Part shown: piece by piece, positions 1-12,647 of the stretch
Position numbering within the stretch: position 1 is the first letter of the stretch
How the letters are laid out: the number at the start of each line of letters is the position of its first letter
Assembly (NCBI RefSeq): GCF_000004195.4
Contig: NC_030683.2
Span: 50,915,358 to 50,979,357 of the forward strand
From: Xenopus tropicalis
Taxonomy: Eukaryota; Chordata; Amphibia; Anura; Pipidae
Direction: 5' to 3'
Length of the DNA stretch: 64,000 bases
Translations under genes and position numbers: made by a program
The notes under the pieces: generated by a model
The model's database searches: none
Told to the model about the DNA's origin: nothing
What the model saw: the letters and a program-made list of their open reading frames with translations, nothing else

Positions 1-1830
1 ACAAAAAAACTTGAATTGTAAAAAAAAAAAAAATGCACATAAATAAATAACCCCCTGTGGGTGTGTATGAGTTATAAACATTTATTCAAGCTTTAAAAAA
101 CAATGCCTGAGGGTTTTGTATTTCTATTGTATTTGGATATTTCCTGTTAACACCCTTCTGTTTTACAGAGATGAGGGATATGTTGTAGCCTTATAAATGA
201 TTGTCAATAATAATGATACATTATTTGCCCACAATGCAACTTGCCCCTGGGAGCTGCACCTGATGTTGAACATTTTTCACCTTCATTATTAAGGACAAAG
301 GGCCACATTATTCTGTTCTAGTGCCTGTGTCTAGCCATTAGCTAATTGATTAGCTATTGGTTTAGCCAGGTGGGGGCCCCCTTGCAAGTTTTTTTTGCCC
401 CACTTTTCATACCATTTTTGACATTGGGGAATGTCTGTCATGAAAGTAAGTATATAACTCCATTGTTATATAAAAAATCAGCAAAAATAAGCATCTCAAT
501 ATTTGTTTTGAGCATCTTCAGACAATGCTGATACTGGTTGTTTTAATCTCGCTCATTTAGTAGGGGGACAATAATGCCACAAAATATTTTATGGAATAAT
601 ATTATGGATTTAGTTGTTTGAGGAGGTTAATAGCTGAAATGAGATGAGTAATCAAATGTATATATTCATTAGTTATTTATATTGTGATTCTTTTTAAATT
701 AAACTAAGTATTCAGCTATTAAACATTTTGATTGGTTCATTTTATCCATATTAATTGTTGCTTGACAGGAAAGCAGACACTATTAATAATGAACATGCTA
801 TTCACTTATTTAAATATAAACACAGAACAAGGCTACTAAGTAACAAAGCAAGATCCTGACACTACTACGGATGGAACAGATGCACAGCGGAGGTGCACGT
901 TAATCCTTTGATGGCTCTCTAGACACATGTTGTATGAGGATCTAATTTCTCTCATTTGAGAACTAACAAGATGCTCAATACCTTGTTTCGTAGTCAGATA
1001 ACTCTGAAGGTAAATCCATCAAGCAAGGAGTGGAGGCTTATTGTTTCATTAGCTTAATGATGGAAGTTGATCTTTCAGCTTTAGTCAGTGAAACCGTGAG
1101 CAGACCTTCTAATCTAGTGAAAGGGTTGATCCATAATCGGAATATTCATCAATTTTAATGTGTCAGAGACCTCTTTGGATGAAGTTATCTTAGATTGTCA
1201 TGTTAGCAACAAAATGTAGCCTTTTGTGTTCTCTTGGCATATACTGTGTTATTTCCGAAAGACAAGTAGTCACAATAACACAATACTTTCTTGTGTTTAG
1301 TAATAATTGTTCTTGAGGCTAAAACACTGCAGAACTAAAAAAAAAAAAGGACCAAAGATAAGCCAGGCCTCTTAATATGTGTGAAATAATTTTATTTGCT
1401 ACATGCATAGCCAGCACATTTTGTGCTTACTCCTAGTTTTCTTTCTACTCAATCTACATTAATTTTTAAAACATGAAGTATTCAGGGACTGTCCCGCTAA
1501 GGCAACAATAACCCACTCATGCACTCGTGACTTTGCATTCAGATTAGAACACTATATTCCTATTTTCACAGACAGCAGAATGCATCATAGGGTTTTATTA
1601 ACAAGATTAGTAATTATGTAGTAGTGTTAAGCATTTTTAATATTAATGCTTTGTACCAAAGCATTGGCTGGTTCCCAGCAGAAAAATGTATTAACATTTA
1701 AGTTAAAGAATAAAAAAAATGTTTCATTTAAATGCTTACATATTGCAAATGAAAATTGCATTGATTAATTCAATTCAATAAGGGTGTAAATTCTTTAACA
1801 ATAAATAATAATAATCAAAAATATATTCAA
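1..1830. other. Non-coding, repeat-poor AT-rich DNA
   Basis: No exon-like open frame with splice sites and no repeat I recognise. Short open frames have no recognisable protein similarity. It is either intron 1 of sh2d4b or upstream flank; the sequence does not decide. Confidence 0.5.
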
Positions 1831-1843
1831 GATAAAGAATTCG

Positions 1844-2600
1844 GTACAGAGGGTGGTTGTTAATGGTACATTCTCTACTTGGAGTAAGGTTCTCAGTGGG
1901 GTCCCTCAGGGTTCTGTACTGGGTCCACTTTTGTTTAATTTGTTCATAAATGACTTAGGGGAGGGTATTATAAGTAATGTATCAGTGTTTGCAGATGACA
2001 AAAAACTTATACCCTTAATGGGACTGCAGTAGGCAACTAAGCTGGTAAAGGGTATGGAAGGTCCCAGTTATGAAGAAAGACTGGCCAAGTTATGGTTGTT
2101 TACACTGGAGAAGAGGCGCTTAAGAGGTGATGTGATAACTATATATAAATACATAAGGGGATCATATAATAATCTCTCTAAAGCTTTATTTACCAGTAGG
2201 TCCTTCCAACTGACACAAGGGGACTCACTCCGTTTAGAAGAAGGGAGGTTTTGTTTAAATATTCGGAAATGATTTTGTACTTTGAGAGCTGGGAAGTTGT
2301 GGAATTCCCTCCTGAATCGGTCGTACTGGCTGATACATTAGATAGCTTTAAGAAGAGGTTGGGAGGCTTTTAAGCAAGTGAGGGAATACAGGGTTATACT
2401 AGTATAAGTTGATCTGGGGACTGGTCCGATTGCCATCTTGGAGTCAGGAGGGATTTTTTTCCCCGCTGTGGCAAATTAGAGGCTTCAGATGGAATTTTTT
2501 GCCTTTCTCTGGATCAACTAGCAGTTAGTCATGTTAAATATGAGCATTAAGGTTGAACTTGATGGATGTATGTCTTTTTTCAACCTGACTTGCTAATATG
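1844..2600 (+). mobile_element. CR1-like LINE, 5'-truncated tail with reverse-transcriptase remnant
   Basis: The first ~165 bp translate in one frame to a reverse-transcriptase core: a [14 protein letters not shown] motif, then INDL, then an FADD catalytic box (SVFADDKKL). After a stop and frame change, 2054-2272 keeps the conserved LEKRRLRGD stretch of the LINE C-terminus. The element ends near 2600 with the TCTTTTTTCAACCT-type tail common in amphibian CR1-like LINEs. The 5' part of the ORF is missing and the frames are broken, so this is a dead fragment. Assignment to the CR1 clade rather than L2 is from motif memory. Confidence 0.8.
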
Positions 2601-2794
2601 TAGTAGGGTGACTGGTATTTCTGGTTAATTTTTGGGAATAAGGGTGCCTTGTGATCTCAGTGTGATTTGTGTACAATACACAGATGAGTTATGTAAGAAG
2701 AGGCACCAAGTTTACCCCTGTTTAGCCACAGGAAGCATGTTTAAATGAGAAGGAAAGGTAAAAACTAAGTCAGCTTTCTGCTGAATAAATATGA

Positions 2795-4030
2795 GGGTTG
2801 ATTCACTAAAGTGCGATAAAACGAGCGCTATATATAGCATGCATTAAAAATGTTATTGTGTCTTATTTTTTGCGTCTTAACGCACGATTCACTAAAAGGA
2901 TATTTGCGTTAATTTAGACGCGATGCTGTTTGCGTTATTTAAGTTGCGAAGACTATTTCCGTGCGGTATTTGACGCAACGAGCGCTAATTAATGCAGCAC
3001 GCTACTTGTCATGCGCGCTAATTAACGCACTTGCGCTACTTATTGCGTGCGCGCCATATTAGCCATACTCACCATTACATTTGTAAAAGTACTTTTTTTT
3101 GAAAATCACCATTTCCCTGCAAACTGGAGGCTACATGACTCTGGGGCCAACACAGACATGAATAAATCACACTGCAAAGTCCATATTGTGTTGCCAAAAG
3201 GTCATGAACTGTACTTTTCTATAATTACCGCCTGCTCCAAGTAGGTGTTAATTTTTGCATAGACTAATGCGATATTTAGCACGTCTAAGGGGCTGATTTA
3301 CTTACCCACGAACGGGTCGAAATGAGTCCGATTGCGTTTTTTTCGTAATGATCGGTATTTTGCGATTTTTTCGTATGTTTTGCGATTTTTTCGGATTCTT
3401 TACGAATTTTTCGTTACCAATACGATTTTTGCGTAAAAACACGAGTTTTTCGTATCCATTACGAAAGTTGCGTAAAAGTTGCGCATTTTTCGTAGCGTTA
3501 AAACTTACGCGAAAAGTTGCGCATTTTTCGTAGCGTTAAAACTTACGCAAAACTTTGCACCTTTTAAGTTTTAACGCTACGAAAAATGCGCAACTTTTCG
3601 CGTAAGTTTTAACGCTACGAAAAATGCGCAACTTTTTACGCAACTTTCGTAATGGATACGAAAAACTCGCGTTTTTACGCAAAAATCGTATTGGTAACGA
3701 AAAATTCGTAAAGAATCCGAAAAAATCGCAAAACATACGAAAAAGTCGCAAAATGTTCGTTTTCAAGTCGGAACTTTTCCAATTCGGGTCGGATTCGTGG
3801 GTTAGTAAATCAGCCCCTAAGTGTTTGTGAATCACGCGTTAGTATTATTTCTGCGCAAGAACTAACGCAACGCGGTAAAATTAATGCATTCGGTTGCGCG
3901 TTATTTAACGCACGCCATATGCGACTTAATGCATGCGATAATACTTTAGCGAATCACGTGTTTTTTACGTGTCAATTTTAACGCAAAAAAGCATGCGATA
4001 AGCGTTATCGCACTTTAGTGAATCAACCCT
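2795..4030. mobile_element. MITE with AGGGTTGATTCACTAAAG ends, inserted in the T2 MITE
   Basis: Long terminal inverted repeats start AGGGTTGATTCACTAAAGTG and end in the complement (CACTTTAGTGAATCAACCCT). Flanks carry ATG on both sides, consistent with a 3-bp target duplication. Internal sequence is rich in GCGATA/TTAACGC palindromic words. It is itself interrupted at 3289-3817. No transposase is encoded. The 42.3 kb and 63.0 kb elements have related GATTCACTAAAG ends. Confidence 0.8.
3289..3817. mobile_element. Palindromic 529-bp MITE (GGGGCTGATTTAC ends), innermost layer
   Basis: Ends are GGGGCTGATTTAC and GTAAATCAGCCCC, with TAA on both sides (3286-3288, 3818-3820). A 3-bp TAA duplication fits PIF/Harbinger-type transposition. 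The whole element is a near-palindrome full of TTTTTCGTA/TACGAAAAA words, which explains the open frames on both strands here. A second copy lies at 23799-24329. Confidence 0.85.
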
Positions 4031-4373
4031 ATGGTATTCTAGGTGGCACTAATGTGGCAAATCTGTTGGCAGTAAAATGCCAAATTGCTTTCCTTCTTCT
4101 TTAAAAACATCTTATTGGTTGCTATGGGTTACTGCACCTGGGCAAATATTGTGCCTTTTATAACATATGAGGGTTCATCTTTAATCAGTCTTTCCTTTTG
4201 TCAGTAATGCTGTGCATTCCTTTCCCCTTCTGTAAGAATACAATAGAGGTATGCATGTAGCACAATAGAGGATGCATGTAGCACATGCATCATTGGGACT
4301 GGTAAATGAAGCCTTTTATTTAAGAATATGTAAGTAACTAAACAGAGCTGTACCATGACCAATGCACCATGAC

Positions 4374-4566
4374 CAGTGGTGTAACTAGATGTTATTGGGC
4401 CCCATAGCAAATTTTATTGAGGGCCCCAAAACATTGTTAAGGTATTGTGAACATTGTCTACCAAGATATATTAAAACTGGCCATTAATTAGGGCCCTACA
4501 GTATTAGGCCATTAAATAGGCCCTCCCTACAACAATCAAATCTACTTCCTCTGTAGTTACACCCTG
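4374..4566. mobile_element. Small hAT-type MITE
   Basis: Inverted ends CAGTGGTGTAACTA and TAGTTACACCCTG flank a GGGCCC-rich interior. An exact 8-bp target duplication ACCATGAC is present at 4366-4373 and 4567-4574, as expected for hAT insertion. No coding capacity. Confidence 0.9.
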
Positions 4567-5632
4567 ACCATGACAACTATTATTTACAGTTACTGGGATA
4601 TGATACCATCATATCCTAAAATCATGAAAAGTTTTAACTTATATTTGCTCTGCATTAGTGATCATTTACATTTATGCCCTTTTTAGTGAATGGGATAAAA
4701 ATGGAAGCTGCCTGAAAAAGATTTACTCAATACAAAACGCTTCTGATGTCTTAGTTTTTGACAACCAATTGTTCTTTGTTGAAGTTATCAAGCCTCCAGC
4801 TTTGTTTCATCCCTTGCATGAAAGTACATTTAGTGGTTAATCCTAACGAATCCAAAATCTAGGTTACTTAAAAGTGTGATGTTTCATATGTGGATCACTG
4901 AATGGTTTAAAGGTTTTGTCTACAAGTCACTATTTGGATATATAAAAAGAACACCATCAGCATATTCATGATCAGAGGACTATCTCATTTCCAGCATACA
5001 AAGGAGCAGAGTGGAAATTTGCAGTGGCTCCTGTAAAATAATCATTGCAATGGAAACAAAAGGTGCATATTTAATGCACACAGTTGGAAGTCAGTTCAAA
5101 GAGTCATGGCCTAGAGCAATACTTATCGGGATGTGGAAATATCATACAACATTGAGCATGAAATAAGGAAACACCGAATCTATGAAAGATGAAAGGGTTT
5201 GGTGCGTAAGTTGCTAGACATTTCTATAAAACTGTGATTAATTTTCATTCATGGTATTCTTTTTAGAGTCTTTATCATTTCTTTTCTCTGCTTTCACCTA
5301 TTAAAATAGCTTTTCCAATGTCATGTTTCTGCTTAGACAGTCTTTTAGCTCAGGTAAAGATCCAGGGCCGTGTTTGAGCAGATAAATCACAGGGAAACAC
5401 AAAGAGGTGACCCATACTACAATAATCCAATATAAACCTAATCTTATAAATATAAATAATGGAAAACATTCATATAACAAGTTGTGCTTAAGATTATTTA
5501 TGAAAATAACTTGTAATAATGTAGTAGTGCAAGAAACTTTAGTACTTTATACAGAATTAAGGGACCACTTCAGAGAGGGACCTTTAAAGCTTATTTTTAT
5601 AAAGCCCAGGTGCTAGTGTTTGTTGGATTGAC

Positions 5633-6123
5633 AAAGATATTTATATAGTTACCATAACATAACATAGTCAAACTAATAGTGAAACTTAATGTATGTTACA
5701 GGAGAAGGAAAGGCTAAGTCTCTTGGGGGTGCCAAAATGTTAGGCACCCCCCAGTGACTTTTATCGCTTACCTTTTACCCCGGCCTGGTGCCCCTGTTAG
5801 GAAAAAACTGCACCAGCCTGGGGTAGCTGCAGCAAATGTTTCCACTTCCTTCTTTCTTCTGTCTTCGGAATCCCTGGGCCAGCGCATGCGCTGTTGTTAA
5901 AAAGACAGCAGAAGGAAGAGGAGACACTCGTAGGTACCCTGGGTGCTGTTTTCTCCGAACAGGGGCACCAGCCCGGGGTAAACGGTAAGCGATTAAAGTC
6001 ACTGGGGGGTGCCTAACATTTTGGCACCCCCAAGGGACTTAGCCTTTCCTTCTCCTGTAACATACATTAAGTTTCACTATTAGTTTGACTATTTTATGTT
6101 AGGGTAGCTATATAAATATCTTT
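5633..6123. repeat. Long inverted repeat (MITE-like, ~180-bp arms)
   Basis: The left arm (~5633-5815) and right arm (~5940-6123) are reverse complements with only scattered mismatches. They contain AGGAGAAGGAAAGGCTAAG and GGGGGTGCCAAAATGTTAGG blocks on opposite strands. Related half-element sequence recurs at 22.2-22.34 kb. No protein is encoded; open frames inside are palindrome artefacts. Confidence 0.85.
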
Positions 6124-6129
6124 ATTATT

Positions 6130-8130
6130 GCACATTTTCTGTACATGAGTTTTCTACAAATGTTATTGTTGTGCTTGGTGCCGCTCAGTTCCTCCTGCCT
6201 CCTCTATTAAATCAAACACAGTCCACCACCAGGCAATAGCTACAAGGTTCCCTCCTCGCCCCGTATCAATAGATGTAGCACACTTGTATCTAAAGAATTG
6301 GGTGCACATGTCACTTTCACGTCAAACACTGGAAAAGTTGCCAACCAGACTTGGAAAACTTCTAGCACAATTGCATCTAATTTATGCCAAAATGCAAATA
6401 CATAATTTTGAGGCATCAGCCACACTTTAATCAGATGCAATGCCCCCATGTGTCCGTAACAACTATGGAATTCTGGAGAAAAATGCTGCATTATGGGAAA
6501 AAATGGCAATTCTGTTCAAAACTGCACAGTTCAATTGTGAACCTTAATGACCCTTAATACCCCTTTCATTACCTACAGTGTTACCAGTGCAACAAAACCA
6601 GATACCACAACAGGTTCCTTGCATTCTGTAATGTAAGTTCCTAAAATTAAGTACAGTATTTCTGTGACAGCAGGCATTGCTGCATGCAACCTAGTGCATT
6701 GCATGCCAATGCAGTTATTAACACTGCACGAAGCAGTACACCAGAAATTATGCCATCAGTGGGATTTACTGTAGACATTTAGCATCTGTATTGGTAGACT
6801 CTGGCTTATTTGTGAGTACTTTCTGGGTGCATGCTATTATGCTGTATCCGTGGGAAAAAATATTACATTATTGCAGAATGTTCCAGACTTGACTATTTCC
6901 ATTCAAATTTGCACCCAATGCTTTGCACTTGCAATGAGCTCTAATGTATTATTACAGAGAAAAAGCAAATAAGTGAAAACTAAAAATTGCTTGTTTAAAG
7001 AGGACTCTGTAGGAAATAGCATTGCTGTATTTTATTTCTGATAACTGTTTTATGGATAGTAGCCCTTATGTTACGTGTATTGCTTTATTATGTGAAAGGA
7101 GAAATATAAACAGTAAAAATACGAGTTATTTCTTTAATGAAGTTTCTTTTCCCACCTACTGAAAAATAGTACTCACTGATTTTTTTGTGAAAATTTCATA
7201 GTGTATATGTATTAACAACTATAATAATATATCAATTGTTTTTTTTTAGCACTAAAAGTTGCAAAAAAAAAGTTGCCTGCTAAAACTTGCTGAGATCATG
7301 TAGAAGTAGAGGTCCCTTTCCTTGAAGATCTTTTTTTTGTCTCGAGATTTCAGAGGTTTTGGATTTTTGATGCTGTTTTTTTGTGAAAAAGTTGCGGTTT
7401 TCATGCAACAGGTCAAAAAATATAGAATTGTTGCAACTTTTCCTTGACTTTTTTCACTTCAGACTTTTTTGGAAATGTAAGACATTTGTAGAAATTTATT
7501 CACATTTTTAAAAATTAGAAAATGAGAAATGTTAGAGTTTTAGTAAATGTGCCCCTAGGTATTTAGGCATGGTATGAAAATAAAAGCATTACTCCTAAGT
7601 TCATACTAATGATGGAATGCAGTAACATGTGTACAAAGCAAAGTCTCTGCTGGCACAGAATGCAGCCCCAGCATTTGTATAACAGTTATAGCTCATGGGA
7701 TCAGTGCACCTGTAAGACATGATGCGAAGACGTTATCCTAATGAAATCTGGAATGGGGCTATTACCATGTACAGTAATTCCATACAGACTGCAAATGGAA
7801 ATTGTCAGCAATGCCATAATGGAGAAAAGTGTGATAAATGAGCCTGCCAGTTAGTTTGCTGATTTAGCGATTAACTGCTACAGGATTCAGCTTTGTTATG
7901 AACTTTGACATTAATTAGACACAAATACTGTATACATACACATTGCTAAAGAAAACAAATAAAAAGACATGAAAAAGACTTCTTGTAAGATGAAAATAAC
8001 ATCACCTCCTTGATTACATAAGGGTTTTTTTTTGTATGAATTGCAAAAAAAAAAAAATGTTGGCTGCTGTTTCACTGCATGTCTATGGTCGTATTCAGAA
8101 TCAACCTTGTATTCCTGAGGTGTATTTTTC
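6130..8130. other. Non-coding, mostly unique AT-rich DNA
   Basis: No exon or complete transposon recognised. A TTAGTAAATGTGCCCCTA edge at about 7.54 kb looks like a MITE terminus without a clear partner. Confidence 0.45.
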
Positions 8131-8133
8131 TTA

Positions 8134-8465
8134 TACAGGTATAGGACCTATTATCCAGAATGCTCGGGACCAAGGGTATTCCGGATAAGGGGTCTTTCTG
8201 TAATTTGGATCACCATACCTTAAGTCTACTAAAAAATCAACAAAATATTAATTAAACCCAACAGCATTGTTTTGCATTCAATAAGGATTAATTATATCTT
8301 AATTGGGATCAATTATAAGGTACTGTTTTCTTACTACAGAGAAAAAGGAAATCAGTTTTAAAATTCTGAATTATTTGATTAAAATGGACTCTATGGGAGA
8401 CAGGCTTTCCGTAATTCGGAGCTTTCTGGATAACGGGTTTCCGGATAAGGGGTCCGATACCTGTA
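8134..8465 (-). mobile_element. MITE with TACAGGTATGGGATCC-type ends, copy 1
   Basis: Begins TACAGGTATAGGACC and ends GGGTCCGATACCTGTA-like (GGGGTCCGATACCTGTA). Hallmark internal blocks are TTATCCAGAATGCTCGGGAC, ACCTTAAGTCTACTAAAAA and TCTATGGGAGACAGGC. It is in opposite orientation to the copies at 11.0 and 48.2 kb. At least five other full or partial copies occur in this window. Confidence 0.9.
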
Positions 8466-9317
8466 CTAAAAAAAGCAGTATAGGCAATGATGGGCAATTC
8501 AGATTTGCAGTGTATTCAACTATTGCAGCATATTTCGTAAATTAATATGTGTGTATAATGTAAGTAAACTTCTACATATACAATCATAAAAGAAATGTTA
8601 ACTATATAAGCATAATTGTTAACTACTAGACATTGCTGTACTTAGAGGCTTATTTATCAAAATTCAAATTTGTGAATTTTACAGTTTCATTTAAATTCAA
8701 ATGACCCTGAAATTTTACCAAACGCCAATGTGCTTATTTATTGAAAGTCGATGAAATAAAACTATGAAAAAAATACTTGAATGCATGTAATACAAACTCT
8801 TAAATAAATCTAACAAATTTAAAAAACAGGAAAATATTGCAACATTTTGCCTTGGACAATTACCATTAACTTTTATATGAACTCGCAAGTTTTTAGATGC
8901 TGAAGTTTTACCTACATTTTTTACCTTAATTAAAATCAAACTTTCAAGTTTTGGAAGGCCTAATGCAAAAAGAACCAATGATTTTGAATGATTTGGTGTT
9001 TCCAAAAATAGCACATTCAAAAATCCTAATAACCATTAACATGATTGGATAGACAACGGATAATGGAACCTTTATTTCAGAAATTAAGTAGTAAAGATCC
9101 CATCACTGACCTTCATCCTATTAATAAATAGGGGTGGGTAAAAGGTTAGGGCAGTTTAAGTGCCTGTGAGCAGTAAGTATACCATTAGGAGCAGAAGAGC
9201 ACGTTCTGACAGACATGGGGCCAGACAAAAGGTGGAGGGTGGTCATGGTAATTGTCCCTGAGATATTTGAGGTGTCTATTGTTCTCTGCGCAAGTAACAG
9301 AAGGTTGTTACTGTAGG

Positions 9318-9408
9318 CCAGGCATCCTCAAACTACGGCCCAAGGGCCAGATATGGCCCTCCAAGGTAATTTACCTAGCCCCCTGCTTAAAAGGTTTGAG
9401 GACCTCTG
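9318..9408. mobile_element. 91-bp hAT-type MITE
   Basis: Ends CAGGCATCCTCAAAC and GTTTGAGGACCTCTG are inverted repeats, flanked by an exact 8-bp duplication CTGTAGGC (9310-9317, 9409-9416). The interior is a GGCCC-rich palindrome. The exact duplication suggests a relatively recent insertion. Confidence 0.92.
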
Positions 9409-9419
9409 CTGTAGGCACT

Positions 9420-11010
9420 GGTGCACTCAAAAGTTCAGTAACATTATTACAAAGCTACTCCCTTCTGCCAATCAGCTAACGTCTTTTTTCATATGTTTAT
9501 AGAGGCCACATTGAAAAGATACTAGATGAGCCTTTTTTTATCACAAACAGAAAGCAGCCGCATTATTTCTAACCGAATGTTCTTAAATGAGAAAAGCTGA
9601 CATGTGAAAAATTTCTACCTTCAGGCCACAAAAATCCATCACTGCTTCCCTGCGTGTTGCCAAATTATCTTTTGCTTCATGACTGATCCCTCACAGAAGT
9701 GAATGTCACCTTAACATAGCTTTGATCCATATATTGCATTAATAATAATGAAAATGATTATCTAATTGCTGTTGGTTTTAGCAGTTGGGCAAAACTAAAT
9801 CTTTCCTAGAGTTGCTTTGTTTATGATAATAATAATAATACTATATATTGTTTTAAATGTACCCCTTTTTAAAGCTTGATATTTATCATTTGCACTGTTA
9901 TATACTTTAGATAGTCGGTAAGGTAATTTCCACTTGAATGCAAATGGTTCCTTCCTGTGAGGCTGCTGAATGCCCTGTCATGATTTTCTTTATACCTTTA
10001 AGGGTACGGTAATCGACAGGTGTATGGTTAGTTTAGGATAAAATTCAAGCTCAATTTGCTACAATACAGCATTTTTTCTCCCACAAATCAAGTTTCAATA
10101 CTATCTTGTCTCTATTACCAATAGCCATACTTCAATTTTCCACTATCTACTCAGAACTTTTTTTTTCCAAGTGTGGTATGTGATGTGTGATGATGAATCA
10201 GATTACACCATATTAATCCCATGATCCAGATATTTAGTTGTAAACTGCTGATAGATGGTGCTGCAGCATTTTATCTTAGAGCTGACATAAATATGCATAC
10301 CCATGCATTCAAGCTTTACTAATCAATGTCCTGTGATTGCTGAAGGCCAACCACCTTGTTAGAGGTCAGTTTATTATCAGGAGATCTTTTGTTTACTTTC
10401 TTTATTCCTTTGTGAATTCCAAATTCCAAAGAACCTAGTCAGTAATTTTGTTTATACCAAACAAGTGAAGTAAATGTATTCAGTGGCTAAAAATAACATT
10501 TCTAAATTGTCATTGGTGGATGTTATGGCATTTCAATGTTAAAGGAAAATAAAAACTGCCTGCAGAAAAAACATGTTATCTTTACTTAAAAGGTTCTGTT
10601 TGTCAAGGTGTATGGTGAAGCCTGTCACCCACTGGGATCTGCTAGCATTTAAACTGTATGTTTACACTGTACTGTATATTACAGTGTACTTTCATGTTTC
10701 TGCGCTCGCCAGTTTAACTTTTCTGATTTACAGACACACGCACATTAATGGCCAGGAAGACATTATGCATGTTCAATAAGGGAACCTGCATTAATTATAC
10801 AGAAATGCTGCAGAAAAGAAAGCAGGCTGCAGGGTTTGAATTAAAAAGTTGGGGAAATTGTGATCTAGTTTGAACTAAATGGATATTTAACATATACCAC
10901 TAAGAAGTTTTTCTTGTCCTTTAAAGGACCAGAGAACCTATTATATAGAAAGCACATAGTGTGTTTCATATCTTTTTCTTATACATAACATCGACAATTT
11001 TGCCAATTGG
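9420..11010. other. Non-coding DNA, nothing recognised
   Basis: AT-rich with short AAT-type microsatellite sequence near 9.83 kb. TTAAAGGA-type starts near 10.54 and 10.92 kb could be MITE edges, but I could not find matching ends. Confidence 0.4.
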
Positions 11011-11013
11011 TTG

Positions 11014-12357
11014 TACAGGTATGGGATCCCTTATCCGGAAACCCGATATCCAGAAAGCTCCGAATTACAGAAAGCATGTCTCCCATAGACTACATTATAA
11101 GCAAATAATTCAGATTTTAAAAATTGATTTCCTTTTTCTCTGTAAAAATAAAGCAGTGCCTTGTACTTGATCCCACTTGAGGTATAATTAATCCTTACTG
11201 GATGCAAAATAATCTTATTGAGTTTAATTATTGTGTAGCCCACTTTTGCGGATTCTTGTGGCACTACCCGTTGGAGCACGATACTTTGGCGCTACAGGAG
11301 TCCTGAGCCCCCGCTTACTATGGGGGTTTACAGGGATTTCTCCCTTTAATGGCGTGCCTCCACCCAGGGATGGTGTTGTGGAACTATAATCCAACCCCTG
11401 GGAAACGATCAGGATACTATGCCCCTTTGGGACCCACGTACTCCCGGTGTGATGTACTCACTCTTTGAGTTATTCCTTACCAGCGTAGTAGTGGTCCTCT
11501 GGGCTAGCTAGATACTCACAGCAGACACAGTTGTATATAGAATGAATGCTATGGTTTATTCAGGCAGAGACCTCTCCAGGAGCGGCATATCATTTATACA
11601 CACGGCAGGGCATATCTCCTTACTTCTCATTGAGAACCTTTTCCTGTTGGTACTACCTCACGGGTTTCCCAGATGTGCTCCCATCTAGGTGCTATCCCCG
11701 GTACTATCGGTGAGACCCTCCCTTATGGAGTTCTCAGTACCCATGCTAGGAGTTACACCACAAGGACCCACACCGGTACTAGCGTATGGCACCCTCAGAT
11801 CCGGACTCCTGGACTAGCGGGGAATTGGTCCACCTACCTAGCCACTTAATGCCCTGCACTCCAGCAGATGTAAGGCTGGGGGGTCTTAACCCCACTACCA
11901 CTCCTGGAGGGGCAATATCCGCCCATTCTAGCTTGGTGTCCTACATGACACTCCTAGAATGTCCTATTACATGAACTACTATCTAGTAACGTTGTCAGGG
12001 GAAGCTCCTGGTCCCAGGAGCTATCCCAGCCTAAGGTGGCTCAAGATGGCTCTTTAGCACATGGCTGCAACCCTTTATATGGGCCTATGCACCACCCGGT
12101 GGCCATAACCCGAACTACAGGTATACTCCCTGTTAACTATGTAGAACCCAGTCATCCCAATGTCCCGGTTTAACTAGCACCAACCAGTGGCCTAGTCTAG
12201 GGGTGTCTGTCCTAAGGGCCCATTTTTGGTAAACCCCTACAAATGTTTTATTGATTTTTTAATAGACTTAAGGTATGGAGATCCAAATTACGGAAAGACC
12301 CCTTCTCCGGAATACCCCTGGTCCCGAGTATTCTGGATAACGGGTCCTATACCTGTA
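11014..12357 (+). mobile_element. MITE (TACAGGTATGGGATCC ends), copy 2, split by an LTR-like insertion
   Basis: Left part 11014-11233 has TACAGGTATGGGATCCC and CCGGAAACCCGATATCCAG. Right part ~12242-12357 has TAGACTTAAGGTATGGAG and ends ACCTGTA. The two halves join collinearly with the uninterrupted copies once the 1-kb insertion at 11234-12241 is removed. Confidence 0.9.
11234..12241 (-). mobile_element. Putative solo LTR inserted in a MITE
   Basis: The inserted block starts TGTAGCCCAC and ends AACCCCTACA, i.e. the TG...CA ends of an LTR. It is flanked by ATTG and AATG, a 4-bp duplication with one mismatch. On the - strand it has TATA-like motifs and an AATAAA (complement near 11.55 kb), so the - orientation is likely. 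It has no coding capacity. The 53.1 kb block has similar ends. The LTR family is not identified. Confidence 0.6.
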
Positions 12358-12647
12358 CTAGAAAAGAAAATGTTACTTGTACATTGCTAATTCTGAATTT
12401 TTTATTTATTTATGTATTCTGTAACCCTTGTTTGTTAAATTACTGTAGACTCCCCTGTCATAAATGATTATGAATTACAAATTATTGTAAAGGGTTGCAT
12501 AACTTGCTGGTGCTAAATAGACTGCTGCATTGTTCATATTTGTCCTCAGCTTATTGGGACTTTTGTCGTTCATGGGGGTCAAATGGGAAGACAAAAAAAT
12601 GTATTATAGGTAGGATAGGGTAGGATAGCATATTGGCACATTCTTAA

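Larger units (their letters stand above)
2741..4104. mobile_element. T2-type (TTAA) MITE, split by a nested insertion
   Basis: The left end has TTAA (2741-2744) followed by a GAGAAGGAAAGG-type terminus. The right end has CTTTCCTTCTTC followed by TTAA (4101-4104), so the termini are inverted and TTAA is duplicated. The interior right part (GTGGCAAATCTGTTGGCA) matches the same family at about 24.47 kb. The body is interrupted at 2795-4030 by another MITE. TTAA duplication is the signature of piggyBac/Kolobok-class transposition; assignment to the Xenopus T2 group is from memory. Confidence 0.75.

Noticed and set aside
3348..3835. Lys/Arg/Phe-rich frames on both strands
   Set aside because: Artefacts of the palindromic TTTTTCGTA/TACGAAAAA MITE.
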